Source: Brevibacterium sanguinis (GTDB lineage: Bacteria > Actinomycetota > Actinomycetes > Actinomycetales > Brevibacteriaceae). From it: a stretch of 64,000 nucleotides of DNA. Below, piece by piece: positions 49,978-57,693 of the stretch. The notes under the pieces were generated by a model. It was not told where the DNA came from, ran no database searches, and was given only the letters and a program-made list of their open reading frames with translations. Position 1 is the first letter of the stretch, and the number at the start of each line of letters is the position of its first letter. The DNA is taken from NCBI RefSeq assembly GCF_003315415.1, contig NZ_QNSB01000008.1, forward strand, positions 1 through 64,000. The letters are read 5' to 3'. The position numbers and the translations under genes are program-made.

Positions 49978-50003
49978 GTGCCCGCCCCTCAGGGGACGGG
50001 CAC
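49978..50003. terminator. GC-rich hairpin after the DUF4235 gene
   Basis: GTGCCCG pairs with CGGGCAC, and an inner CCCC/GGGG stem closes on a three-base loop with one bulged A. It lies about 85 bases past the DUF4235 stop on the minus strand. No T-run follows. Confidence 0.4.
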
Positions 50004-50087
50004 CGGATCGGATCGGCCTGCGTCTCGGTGTCGGAGGCCGGCGGCCCAGATGTGCGGGTCTGCGCCTCGGCGCTGGAGTGAGCCGGA

Positions 50088-50384
50088 TCAGTCGCCCGGC
50101 CATTCTCCGGTCAGCTTCTGGAATCCGCGCGCACCGGCACGGTCGACGGCGGCCTTGACGACTGCGAAGATCGCGCCCTGCACCGCGGCTGCGAGGAGGA
50201 TCTCCTTGACGTCGAACTCGGATTCCAGGGCCTTCGGGGCGTCTTCCGTGTGCGAGGGCGTGACGCGCTTCCACACCTGTTTGAACACGATGCCGGCGAG
50301 GGCGCCGCTGATGACTCCGCTGAGCAGTCCGATGGGACGGTAGAGGATCTTCGCCGAGGTGTTGGACGACTTCTTCTTGGTCAT
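50088..50384 (-). CDS. DUF4235-family small membrane protein
   Basis: A 98-residue protein with a basic N-terminus (MTKKKSSNTSAK), a first membrane-like helix ILYRPIGLLSGVISGALAGIVF, and a second around ILLAAAVQGAIFAVVKAAVD. The pattern, including FKQVWKRVTPSHTEDAPKAL, matches actinobacterial DUF4235 proteins. AAGGA precedes the ATG. It follows the DUF3618 and holin-like genes on the same strand, a grouping conserved in actinobacteria. Function is unknown; envelope or membrane-stress roles are guesses. Confidence 0.8.
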   Translation of the reverse strand: MTKKKSSNTSAKILYRPIGLLSGVISGALAGIVFKQVWKRVTPSHTEDAPKALESEFDVKEILLAAAVQGAIFAVVKAAVDRAGARGFQKLTGEWPGD

Positions 50385-50427
50385 CGTTCGTTCCTTCCTC
50401 AGTTGCTGAGATTGGGGGCGGCGGCAG

Positions 50428-51123
50428 TCAGCCGCGGGAGCGCCGGATGAGGATGACGGCCAGGGCCGCCAGGGAGAGCGCGCTGACCGCGAGGCCGATC
50501 CACGCGGTGTCGTTCGGTCTGCCCGTCTCGTCCGTGAACGTGTCCTTCGCCTTCCGGGCATAGTCGCTCGCCGTCCGTCTGACCTCGTCGACCTGGGAGG
50601 ACACCTGCTGCTTCGCGGTGTCGATCTGCTCCCGGGTCTGGGCCTTGACGTCGAGCTTGTGCGAGAGCGCATCGACGGTCTCGCCGAGATCGTGGCGAGT
50701 CCGTTCGATGTCCTCTTCGATCTCCTCGGGCGAGGCCTCCTCTCCGGGCTCGGGAGTCGAAGCGGTGCGTCGCGCGGCCTCGGGGTCGGTGACGACGGCC
50801 GGCCCGGGAGACGTCGCCGGCGTCGTGGTCGACGGGGTACCCGCGGGAGTCCTCGCCTCCGCCGGTGACTTCGTGCCGCGGGTCTGCGAGGTCGTCGGCG
50901 TGGCGCCGCTGGACGGGACGGTCAGCGAGGACGTCGAACTGTGGGTGCCGGCCGCATCGGCCGCCGACTCGGGTGGATTCTGCGTGGGCTCCGCGACGTC
51001 CGGGACGCTGCTGCCCGCCTGTCCCGCAGCGGGCGGAGTGTCGCCTGCAGGGACGGCCGCGCTGGGAATCCCCGGCTCGTTCGGCGGTGTGGGTGCCTGC
51101 GGATCGCGATCAGGGCGTGTCAT
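50428..51123 (-). CDS. DUF3618-family membrane-anchored protein
   Basis: A 231-residue protein in three parts. Residues 1-130 are low-complexity, rich in Pro, Thr, Ser, Ala and Glu. Residues ~132-165 carry the DUF3618 signature, EEIEEDIERTRHDLGETVDALSHKLDVKAQ. The rest is an amphipathic coil ending in one membrane helix, WIGLAVSALSLAALAVILI, with a basic RRSRG tail. Such proteins are predicted to be membrane-attached with a long disordered domain. The start overlaps the end of the holin-like gene by 14 bases. The disordered leader is longer than usual for the family. Function is unknown. Confidence 0.8.
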   Translation of the reverse strand: MTRPDRDPQAPTPPNEPGIPSAAVPAGDTPPAAGQAGSSVPDVAEPTQNPPESAADAAGTHSSTSSLTVPSSGATPTTSQTRGTKSPAEARTPAGTPSTTTPATSPGPAVVTDPEAARRTASTPEPGEEASPEEIEEDIERTRHDLGETVDALSHKLDVKAQTREQIDTAKQQVSSQVDEVRRTASDYARKAKDTFTDETGRPNDTAWIGLAVSALSLAALAVILIRRSRG

Positions 51124-51520
51124 GTCGGCTGCTCTCCTTCACTTCGGCGACGTCTCGCTGGAGATTGGTCATTGTCCGTTCGGGCGTCGGTGAGAGGTTC
51201 TCCACCTTCTTCTTGCCCATCATGGCCGCGATTCCGGCGGCGATGAACAGCACCACCGTGACGATCAGCGCCGCCGCCCAGGCGGGCAGGATCAGGGCCA
51301 GGGCGATGATGGCCGTGGCGATGAGCGAGCCGAACCCGAACAGGGCGAGGACCCCTCCGGCACCGAGGTAGCCGGCCCCGATCCCGCCCTGCTTGGCCTT
51401 CGCCGTGAGCTCGGCTCGAGCCAGCTTCATCTCGTCGCGGACCAGGCGTGAGGTCTGTTCGGACAGGCGAGTGATCAATTCGGCGGTCGTCGGTTCCGGC
51501 CGCGGTTCCGGGTGGCTCAT
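51110..51520 (-). CDS. Phage-holin-family (DUF1469-like) membrane protein
   Basis: A 136-residue protein with an N-terminal amphipathic region (ELITRLSEQTSRLVRDEMKL, ARAELTAKAKQGG) and two adjacent membrane helices (about 50-75 and 78-102), typical of the so-called phage holin family found chromosomally in actinobacteria. ATG 51520 follows AGGGG by six bases. There are no phage genes nearby, so lysis is not implied. It heads a three-gene group with DUF3618 and DUF4235 proteins. Confidence 0.8.
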   Translation of the reverse strand: MSHPEPRPEPTTAELITRLSEQTSRLVRDEMKLARAELTAKAKQGGIGAGYLGAGGVLALFGFGSLIATAIIALALILPAWAAALIVTVVLFIAAGIAAMMGKKKVENLSPTPERTMTNLQRDVAEVKESSRHDTP

Positions 51521-51664
51521 GTCTGCCCCTAACTTCAAGTGGTCTTGCGAGTTAGTGTGTCGAAGCTATCACCGGGGTCAGAGAGGGTCAACGGTCGGAG
51601 TTGCCTCGCGGAAACCACCGGGGGAGGGCCTGCCGCTGCCGGGAACGCAGACGATCGCGCGTCC

Positions 51665-52111
51665 TCACTCCATCGCCGCGGCGATGTCGAGGGCCCCGGG
51701 ATCGGGTGCGGGAATGACGCCTATCTGCACCATCGCGCCGACTTCATCGCGCACGCCCCAGTGCTCGGCGAGCCGGTCGCCCTCGGTGCGGTAGATGTGG
51801 ACGGTCGACATCGCGTACTCGCGTCCGACGGCGGCCGGTCCGTGCACATCGGCGACTCCCGGTCCTCGGGCGATGGCCCGGAAGACGATGCGGTCGGGAG
51901 TGACGATGGTGTCGGCGATCTCGTAGCGCAGCTGCAGTACACGGACGACCCAGGTGAGGATCCGGGTGTAGCCGTCGGGGCCGGGCGCGATCGGGAAGGG
52001 AGAGCCGTGGTCGACGAAGTCGCTCGTGACGCAGGCGGGGATTGCCGAGAGGTCCCCGGAGTTGATGGCGGCGAAGACGGTGCGGGCCGCAGGCAGGGCT
52101 GGATTGGACAT
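51665..52111 (-). CDS. SnoaL-like (NTF2-fold) ester cyclase family protein
   Basis: A 148-residue single-domain NTF2-fold protein. VFAAINSGDLSAIPACVTSDFVDHGSPFP near 12-40 is the SnoaL-type N-terminal helix and first strand with the DH pair, and RLAEHWGVRDEVGAMVQIGV near 113-132 the last strands. AAGGAAG lies about eight bases before the ATG. It is divergent from a TetR regulator with a palindromic operator between them, so it is probably the regulator's main target. The substrate is unknown; the family covers polyketide cyclases and many small isomerases. Confidence 0.8.
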   Translation of the reverse strand: MSNPALPAARTVFAAINSGDLSAIPACVTSDFVDHGSPFPIAPGPDGYTRILTWVVRVLQLRYEIADTIVTPDRIVFRAIARGPGVADVHGPAAVGREYAMSTVHIYRTEGDRLAEHWGVRDEVGAMVQIGVIPAPDPGALDIAAAME

Positions 52112-52153
52112 GGCACACTTCCTTGTGAGCAGATGCGGGATCCGATATTTGAA

Positions 52154-52168
52154 TAGAATGACATTCTA
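52154..52168. promoter_or_regulatory. TetR-type operator
   Basis: TAGAATG and CATTCTA are perfect 7-bp arms around a single A, in the AT-rich 79-base divergent gap between the SnoaL-like and TetR genes. It is likely the autoregulatory site of the TetR protein. Confidence 0.68.
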
Positions 52169-52190
52169 ATCAATGTGAAGGACGGTGGCA

Positions 52191-52832
52191 ATGGTTTCGC
52201 GGCGGAGCTATGACAACTCTCAGCGAACGGAGTCCGCACGCGCCACGCGCAGGCGGATCCTCGAGTCCGCTCGAGAGATCCTCCTGAGCGGCGGGTATGC
52301 CGGGATGACCGTGGCCCGGCTCGCCGCCGCCGCCGAGGTGAGCCCCCAGACCGTCTACAACGCCGTCGGAGGGAAGGCCGCCGTGGTCAAGGCGGTCTAC
52401 GACGTCATGCTCGCCGGGGATGAGGAGCCGGTCCCGATGAGCAGCCGTCCGGAGTTCATGGCGATGCGCGGGAGCGGTGATGCCATCGAGTTCCTGGCCG
52501 CCTATGCCGCGTGGTGCCGGGGAATCTACGAGCGAGTCGGGGCGCTGCTCGGGGTGCTGCTCGAAGGCGGCAGCGGCGGCGATGCGATGCTGCGGGACTT
52601 CGTCTCCACCATCGAGGCGGAGCGGAGGGTCGGCAACGGCCACGCGCTGTCTCTCCTCGAGCAGACCCACGGTATTCCCGATCCTCCCGGTCGGGAGCGA
52701 TTGCATGACATCGTGTGGACGCTCACCGCCCCCGAAGTGGCCGATCGTCTGATCCGCCGCTGCTCGTGGTCGCCGGCCGACTACGAGAACTGGCTCGCCG
52801 GGCAGCTGGCGGCATCCCTCCGGCAGGGGTGA
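52191..52832 (+). CDS. TetR-family transcriptional regulator
   Basis: A 213-residue TetR regulator. The HTH is RRRILESAREILLSGGYAGM near 20-39, then TVARLAAAAEVSPQTVYNAVGGKAAVVKAVYD. The C-terminal ligand domain has several helices with CxGIYERVGALLGVLLEGG in the middle. ATG 52191 has AAGGA eight bases upstream, better than GTG 52185. It is divergent from the SnoaL-like gene. Its closeness to the hut operon (316 bases) leaves a role there possible, but the IclR gene inside that operon is the better candidate. Confidence 0.88.
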   Translation: MVSRRSYDNSQRTESARATRRRILESAREILLSGGYAGMTVARLAAAAEVSPQTVYNAVGGKAAVVKAVYDVMLAGDEEPVPMSSRPEFMAMRGSGDAIEFLAAYAAWCRGIYERVGALLGVLLEGGSGGDAMLRDFVSTIEAERRVGNGHALSLLEQTHGIPDPPGRERLHDIVWTLTAPEVADRLIRRCSWSPADYENWLAGQLAASLRQG

Positions 52833-53148
52833 GGGCGTGGAGGTCCGGGAGGCTGAGGAGCGCTTGCCCAGCGAGAGGAATCGACGATCCGGCAGGCCGG
52901 CCGCGCCGGCGTGCGCACTCTCCGTCCGCCCGCTGCGGCACTGAACCGTCGATGATGCTGTCCGAAATATCGGACACAACTTCCCGAAAATGGCTTCCGT
53001 CGGCCGTGGGAGTCGGCAGAATGGATGGTGCAGGCAACGCAGTCGCCGGCCGAGCCCCCCGACCGGATTCTCGGGGAGATCGAGCGCGGCGACTGGTACC
53101 ACCCACTTCTTCGAACCGCGCTTCATCACGACGACAAGGGAGAGTCAC
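52833..53148. promoter_or_regulatory. Promoter region of the hut operon
   Basis: This 316-base gap contains a perfect 7-bp inverted repeat, TGTCCGA (52959-52965) and TCGGACA (52970-52976), with a four-base AATA spacer. Its position about 170 bases before hutU fits a regulator site upstream of, or overlapping, the promoter. I see no other conserved structure and no convincing -35/-10 pair. Confidence 0.55.
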
Positions 53149-54918
53149 ATGACCGCCACCTCCGAAACCTCGGACACCACCTCGGCGACGGAATCGACCG
53201 TCACCAAGCCCACCTTCACCCAGCACGATCCCTCTCGCGTCATCCGCGCCGACCGCGGCACCGAGATCACCGCCAAGAACTGGCAGACCGAAGCCGCCAA
53301 GCGGATGCTCATGAACAACCTCGACCCCGAGGTCGCCGAGCGCCCCGAGGACCTCGTCGTCTACGGCGGCACCGGCCGTGCGGCCCGCTCGTGGGAGGCC
53401 TACGACGCGATCGTGCGGACCCTCGATGACCTCGAGGCCGACGAGACCCTCCTCGTCCAGTCCGGAAAGCCGGTCGCGGTCCTGCGCACCCACGAATGGG
53501 CGCCCCGCGTCATCATCGCCAACTCCAACCTCGTCGGCGACTGGGCCAACTGGGAGCACTTCCGTCACCTCGAGGCCGAGGGCCTGATGATGTACGGCCA
53601 GATGACCGCCGGGTCCTGGATCTACATCGCCACCCAGGGCATCCTCCAGGGCACCTACGAGACCTTCGCCGCGATCGCCAAGAAGCGCTACGACGGCACC
53701 CTCGCCGGCACCCTGACCATCACCGGCGGCTGCGGCGGCATGGGCGGAGCCCAGCCCCTGGCCGTGACCCTCAACGGCGGCGCCTGCCTGATCATCGACG
53801 TCGACAAGACCCGCCTCGACCGTCGTCAGTCCAAGCGCTACCTCGACGAGGTCGAGACCGACCTCGACACCGCGCTCGCCAAGGTCATCGAGGCGAAGAA
53901 GAACAAGCAGGCGCTCTCCGTCGGCCTCGTCGGCAACGCCGCCGAGATCCTGCCGCTCATCCTCGAGCGCCCCGAAGCCGCAGAGGTCGACATCGTCACC
54001 GACCAGACCTCGGCCCACGACCCCCTGTCCTACCTGCCGATCGGCGTCAGCGTCGAGGACTGGCACGACGAGGCCGAGCAGGACCCGGAGAAGTTCACCC
54101 TCCGCGCCCAGGAGGCCATGGGCAAGCACGTGCGCGCCATGGTCGAGTTCCAGGACCGCGGCGCCGAGGTGTTCGACTACGGCAACTCGATCCGCGACGA
54201 GGCCCGCAAGGCCGGCTACGACCGCGCGTTCGAGTTCCCCGGCTTCGTCCCGGCCTACATCCGCCCGCTCTTCTGCGAAGGACTCGGACCGTTCCGCTGG
54301 GTCGCCCTGTCCGGCGACCCCAAGGACATCGAAGTCACCGACAACGCCCTCAAGGAGCTCTTCCCCGAGAACGAGGGCCTGCACCGCTGGCTCGACGCCG
54401 CGCAGGAGTACGTCGAGTACGAAGGCCTCCCGGCCCGCATCTGCTGGCTCGGATACAAGGAGCGCCACCAGGCCGGACTGCTGTTCAACCAGCTCGTCGC
54501 CGAGGGCAAGGTCTCGGCCCCGATCGTCATCGGACGCGACCACCTCGACTCCGGTTCGGTCGCCAGCCCCTACCGTGAGACCGAGGCGATGCTCGACGGC
54601 ACCGACGCGGTCGCCGACTGGCCGCTGCTCAACGCCCTCGTCAACACCTCCTCGGGTGCCACCTGGGTCTCGATCCACCACGGCGGCGGCGTCGGCATCG
54701 GCCGTTCGATCCACGCCGGTCAGGTCTCGGTCGCCGACGGCACCGACCTCGCCGCGCAGAAGCTCGCCCGCCTGCTCACCAACGACCCGGGCATGGGCGT
54801 CATCCGCCACGTCGACGCCGGCTACGATCGCGCAGCCGAGGTCGCCGCGGAGCGCGGAATGCGCATCCCGATGGTGCCCGAACTCGACAAGCGCGACGAA
54901 GAGTCCGCCGCCCAGTGA
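53149..54918 (+). CDS. hutU: Urocanate hydratase (HutU)
   Basis: A 589-residue urocanase, which adds water to urocanate to give 4-imidazolone-5-propionate, using tightly bound NAD+. Family landmarks: [20 protein letters not shown] near 69-88, [15 protein letters not shown] near 124-138, [20 protein letters not shown] near 190-209 (NAD+ loop), [13 protein letters not shown] near 372-384 with the active-site Cys, and [17 protein letters not shown] near 505-521. AAGGGAG precedes ATG 53149. It is about 30 residues longer than typical because of an N-terminal Thr/Ser-rich extension. It is the first gene of the hut operon. Confidence 0.97.
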   Translation: MTATSETSDTTSATESTVTKPTFTQHDPSRVIRADRGTEITAKNWQTEAAKRMLMNNLDPEVAERPEDLVVYGGTGRAARSWEAYDAIVRTLDDLEADETLLVQSGKPVAVLRTHEWAPRVIIANSNLVGDWANWEHFRHLEAEGLMMYGQMTAGSWIYIATQGILQGTYETFAAIAKKRYDGTLAGTLTITGGCGGMGGAQPLAVTLNGGACLIIDVDKTRLDRRQSKRYLDEVETDLDTALAKVIEAKKNKQALSVGLVGNAAEILPLILERPEAAEVDIVTDQTSAHDPLSYLPIGVSVEDWHDEAEQDPEKFTLRAQEAMGKHVRAMVEFQDRGAEVFDYGNSIRDEARKAGYDRAFEFPGFVPAYIRPLFCEGLGPFRWVALSGDPKDIEVTDNALKELFPENEGLHRWLDAAQEYVEYEGLPARICWLGYKERHQAGLLFNQLVAEGKVSAPIVIGRDHLDSGSVASPYRETEAMLDGTDAVADWPLLNALVNTSSGATWVSIHHGGGVGIGRSIHAGQVSVADGTDLAAQKLARLLTNDPGMGVIRHVDAGYDRAAEVAAERGMRIPMVPELDKRDEESAAQ

Positions 54919-54925
54919 CCCGATT

Positions 54926-54987
54926 CCGTTCACATTCGGTGCAGCAGTTCAGGTTCGAATCCGAAAGACTGCACCGAATGTGAACGG
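54926..54987. terminator. Long hairpin between hutU and hutI
   Basis: CCGTTCACATTCGGTGCAG (54926-54944) and its exact reverse complement (54969-54987) form 19-bp arms around a 24-base loop, directly after the hutU stop. It may attenuate or process the operon transcript between hutU and hutI. Confidence 0.6.
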
Positions 54988-55030
54988 ACTTCGACCGTCG
55001 ATCCACAAACCCTTCGCGAAAGGCAGCCCG

Positions 55031-56296
55031 TTGCAGCTCATCACCGGCATCAGCGAACTCGTCACCAACGCCGCCCCGGCCAGTGGGGCCGACGCCCCGG
55101 CTTCCGGTGCCGACGGCACGACCTCCGCCCACCCCACCGCCGAGGTGGGACGGCTGAACGTCGTCGCCGACGCTGCGCTCATCATCGATGGTGAGCGGGT
55201 CGCCTGGTCGGGGCCCGCCGCCGAGGCCGGCGCCGCCCTCGCGGGACTCGGCGCCGGCGACGCCGAGACCATCGACCTCGGCGGGAAGGCCGTGATCCCG
55301 GGCTTCGTCGACAGCCACAACCATCTCGTCTTCGCCGGTGACCGGTCTGCCGAGTTCGCCGCCCGGATGGCCGGCGAGAAGTACTCGGCCGGCGGCATCG
55401 CCACCACCGTGGCCGCCACCCGAGCCGCCACCGATGAGGAGCTCGAGGACAACCTCGTCCACCTCCTCGACCAGGCGAGGCGACAGGGGACGACGACCTT
55501 CGAGATCAAGACCGGCTACGGACTGACACTCGACGACGAGATCCGGGCGCTGCGCATCATCAACCGGCACACCGAGGAGTCGACGCTCATCGCCGCCCAC
55601 GTCGTGCCGCCGGAGCACAAGGAGAACCCGGAGGCCTACGTGTCCCTCGTCATCGACGAGATCATCCCGGCCGCCGCGGGACAGGCGAAGTGGATCGACG
55701 TGTTCTGCGAGAAGGGCGCCTTCGACGAGGACCAGACCCGCCGCATCATCGAAGCCGGCAAGGCCGCGGGCATGAAGCCGCGCCTGCACGCCAACCAGCT
55801 CACCGACGGCGGAGCGCTCAAGCTCGGGGCCGAACTCGGCTGCGTCTCCGTCGACCACGCGACCTTCGCCTCGGACGACGACCTCGCGGTCCTGGCCCAC
55901 GCGGGCACCGTGGTCACCCTCCTGCCCGGAGTCGAGTTCTCCACCCGGCAGCCCTACCCCGATGCGAGGCGCTACCTCGCCGCCGGGGTCACCCTGGCCA
56001 TCGCCTCGGACTGCAACCCGGGATCCTGCTTCACCAACAGCCTCCCGTTCTGCATCGCCCTGGCCGTGCGCGACATGCACTTCACTGTCGACCAGGCCGT
56101 GTGGGCAGCGACGGCCGGGGGAGCCCACGCTCTCGAGCGCACCGATGTCGGTCACCTCGGCGCCGGTGCCCGGGCGGACCTCGTCGTGCTCGACGCGCCC
56201 AGCTACCGGCATCTGGCCTACCGTCCCGGCGTGCACCTCGTCGAACGGGTCCTCGCCGCAGGCGAACTCGTCGCCGACAACCGTCCGCGACCCTGA
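55031..56296 (+). CDS. hutI: Imidazolonepropionase (HutI)
   Basis: A 421-residue amidohydrolase that opens imidazolone propionate to N-formimidoyl-L-glutamate. The metal site is [22 protein letters not shown] near 91-112. [20 protein letters not shown] near 155-174 binds substrate, and [20 protein letters not shown] and [13 protein letters not shown] carry further metal and catalytic His residues. [15 protein letters not shown] holds the conserved Asp. The start is TTG 55031, with AAAGG seven bases upstream; no better codon is in frame. Residues ~14-28 contain a 7-residue Ala/Ser/Gly tandem repeat not usual in HutI. Confidence 0.95.
   Translation: MQLITGISELVTNAAPASGADAPASGADGTTSAHPTAEVGRLNVVADAALIIDGERVAWSGPAAEAGAALAGLGAGDAETIDLGGKAVIPGFVDSHNHLVFAGDRSAEFAARMAGEKYSAGGIATTVAATRAATDEELEDNLVHLLDQARRQGTTTFEIKTGYGLTLDDEIRALRIINRHTEESTLIAAHVVPPEHKENPEAYVSLVIDEIIPAAAGQAKWIDVFCEKGAFDEDQTRRIIEAGKAAGMKPRLHANQLTDGGALKLGAELGCVSVDHATFASDDDLAVLAHAGTVVTLLPGVEFSTRQPYPDARRYLAAGVTLAIASDCNPGSCFTNSLPFCIALAVRDMHFTVDQAVWAATAGGAHALERTDVGHLGAGARADLVVLDAPSYRHLAYRPGVHLVERVLAAGELVADNRPRP
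55073..55114 (+). repeat. 21-bp tandem repeat in the hutI N-terminus
   Basis: Two 21-base units (55073-55093, 55094-55114) encode APASGAD twice. The copies differ at a few positions and keep frame. Confidence 0.6.
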
Positions 56297-56319
56297 ACCG
56301 CAGGATTCGAAGGAGAATC

Positions 56320-57639
56320 ATGGACACCCCCACCAACGAGGTGACGACGAGGAAGCCGGCCGGCACGTGGCGATTCTTCGCCTACAGCGCCATCGGCATC
56401 TTCATGTTCTTCGTCCCGGTGACCATCGGCGGCACCTCGACGATCATGCTCGATCACATCGTCACCGCGATCCGCACCTTCGCCGGCCCCGTCGTGCCGT
56501 TCATCGCCCTGGCGCTCATCGCAGCCGGCACCCTCCGGCCGTTCGTCACCGGGAGCTGGAAGGCCTCGGCGACGAAGGGAATCTTCGCGTTCCTCAACAT
56601 CCTCGGTCTCGTCATCGCCGTTCTCATCCTCACCCGCCCGCCGGCCTGGCTCGCCGCCGAGGACATCGGCCCGTTCCTGTGGGACAAGCTCGTCATCCCG
56701 GTCGGACTCATCGTCCCCGTGGGCGCGATCTTCCTCGCCCTCCTCGTCAGCTACGGCCTCATGGAGTACATCGGCGTGGTCGTCCAGCCGATCATGCGTC
56801 CGGTCTTCAGGACTCCCGGCCGTTCGGCGATCGACGCCGTCGCGTCCTTCGTCGGCAGCTACTCGCTCGGCCTGCTCATCACCAACCGCGTGTACAAGGA
56901 GGGAAAGTACACGGCGCGCGAGGCCGCGATCATCGCGACCGGATTCTCCACGGTCTCGGCAACATTCATGATCGTCGTCGCCAAGACGCTCGACCTCATG
57001 GACCACTGGCTGCTCTACTTCTTCTTCACCCTCGTCGTCACCTTCATCGTCACTGCCATCACCGTCCACATCCCGCCGCTGCGGACGATCAAGGACGACT
57101 ACCACCCGGCGGCGACCCCGCAGCCGGAGGAGAAGGTGACGACGAACCGCCTCGGCGTCGCCTGGAGAGAGGCGAAGGAGACTCTGCGCGAGGCCCCGTC
57201 CCTGGGTGTCAACCTGTGGTCGAACCTGCGTGACGGGCTGCTCATGGCGTCCTCGATCCTCCCGTCGATCCTGTCGGTCGGGCTCATCGGACTGCTGCTG
57301 GCGAAGTTCACGCCGATCTTCGACTTCCTCGGCTACATCTTCGTGCCCTTCACCTGGGTCACCCGCCTCTCCGACCCGATCCTCGCCGGCAAGGCCTCGG
57401 CCGTGGGCCTCGTCGAGATGTTCCTGCCCGCCACCCAGGTCGCCGGCTCCGAGGACCTCGTCCTCCGGTTCACGATCGCCGTCGTGTCGGTATCGGGCGT
57501 GATCTTCTTCTCCGCCATGGTCCCGTCGATCCTCGCCACGGAGATCCCGATCGGCATCGGCTCCCTCGTGGTCATCTGGTTCGAACGCGTCGTCCTCACG
57601 ATCCTCATCGCCGCACCACTGGCCCACCTGCTCCTCTGA
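56320..57639 (+). CDS. YjiH-family membrane protein, probable histidine/urocanate permease
   Basis: A 439-residue membrane protein with about 10-11 segments and a nucleoside-recognition 'Gate' domain, as in YjiH. FVGSYSLGLLITNRVYKEGK and YTAREAAIIATGFSTVSATF near 185-225 form the core gate region, and ILAGKASAVGLVEMFLPATQ near 350-370 the second. AAGGAG precedes the ATG. It lies between hutI (23 bases) and hutH (54 bases), and no other transporter is in the operon. Import of histidine or urocanate is the natural inference, but the family has no firmly established substrate. Confidence 0.82.
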   Translation: MDTPTNEVTTRKPAGTWRFFAYSAIGIFMFFVPVTIGGTSTIMLDHIVTAIRTFAGPVVPFIALALIAAGTLRPFVTGSWKASATKGIFAFLNILGLVIAVLILTRPPAWLAAEDIGPFLWDKLVIPVGLIVPVGAIFLALLVSYGLMEYIGVVVQPIMRPVFRTPGRSAIDAVASFVGSYSLGLLITNRVYKEGKYTAREAAIIATGFSTVSATFMIVVAKTLDLMDHWLLYFFFTLVVTFIVTAITVHIPPLRTIKDDYHPAATPQPEEKVTTNRLGVAWREAKETLREAPSLGVNLWSNLRDGLLMASSILPSILSVGLIGLLLAKFTPIFDFLGYIFVPFTWVTRLSDPILAGKASAVGLVEMFLPATQVAGSEDLVLRFTIAVVSVSGVIFFSAMVPSILATEIPIGIGSLVVIWFERVVLTILIAAPLAHLLL

Positions 57640-57693
57640 CCGCCTGCCCGACAACGTCACCACTCAACCGCACCATCCACCGAAAGGCCTCTG

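Noticed and set aside
51110-51520. Holin as evidence of a prophage
   Set aside because: This holin-type family is common in actinobacterial chromosomes. There is no lysin, capsid, terminase or integrase in the window, and it sits with DUF3618 and DUF4235 genes as usual.
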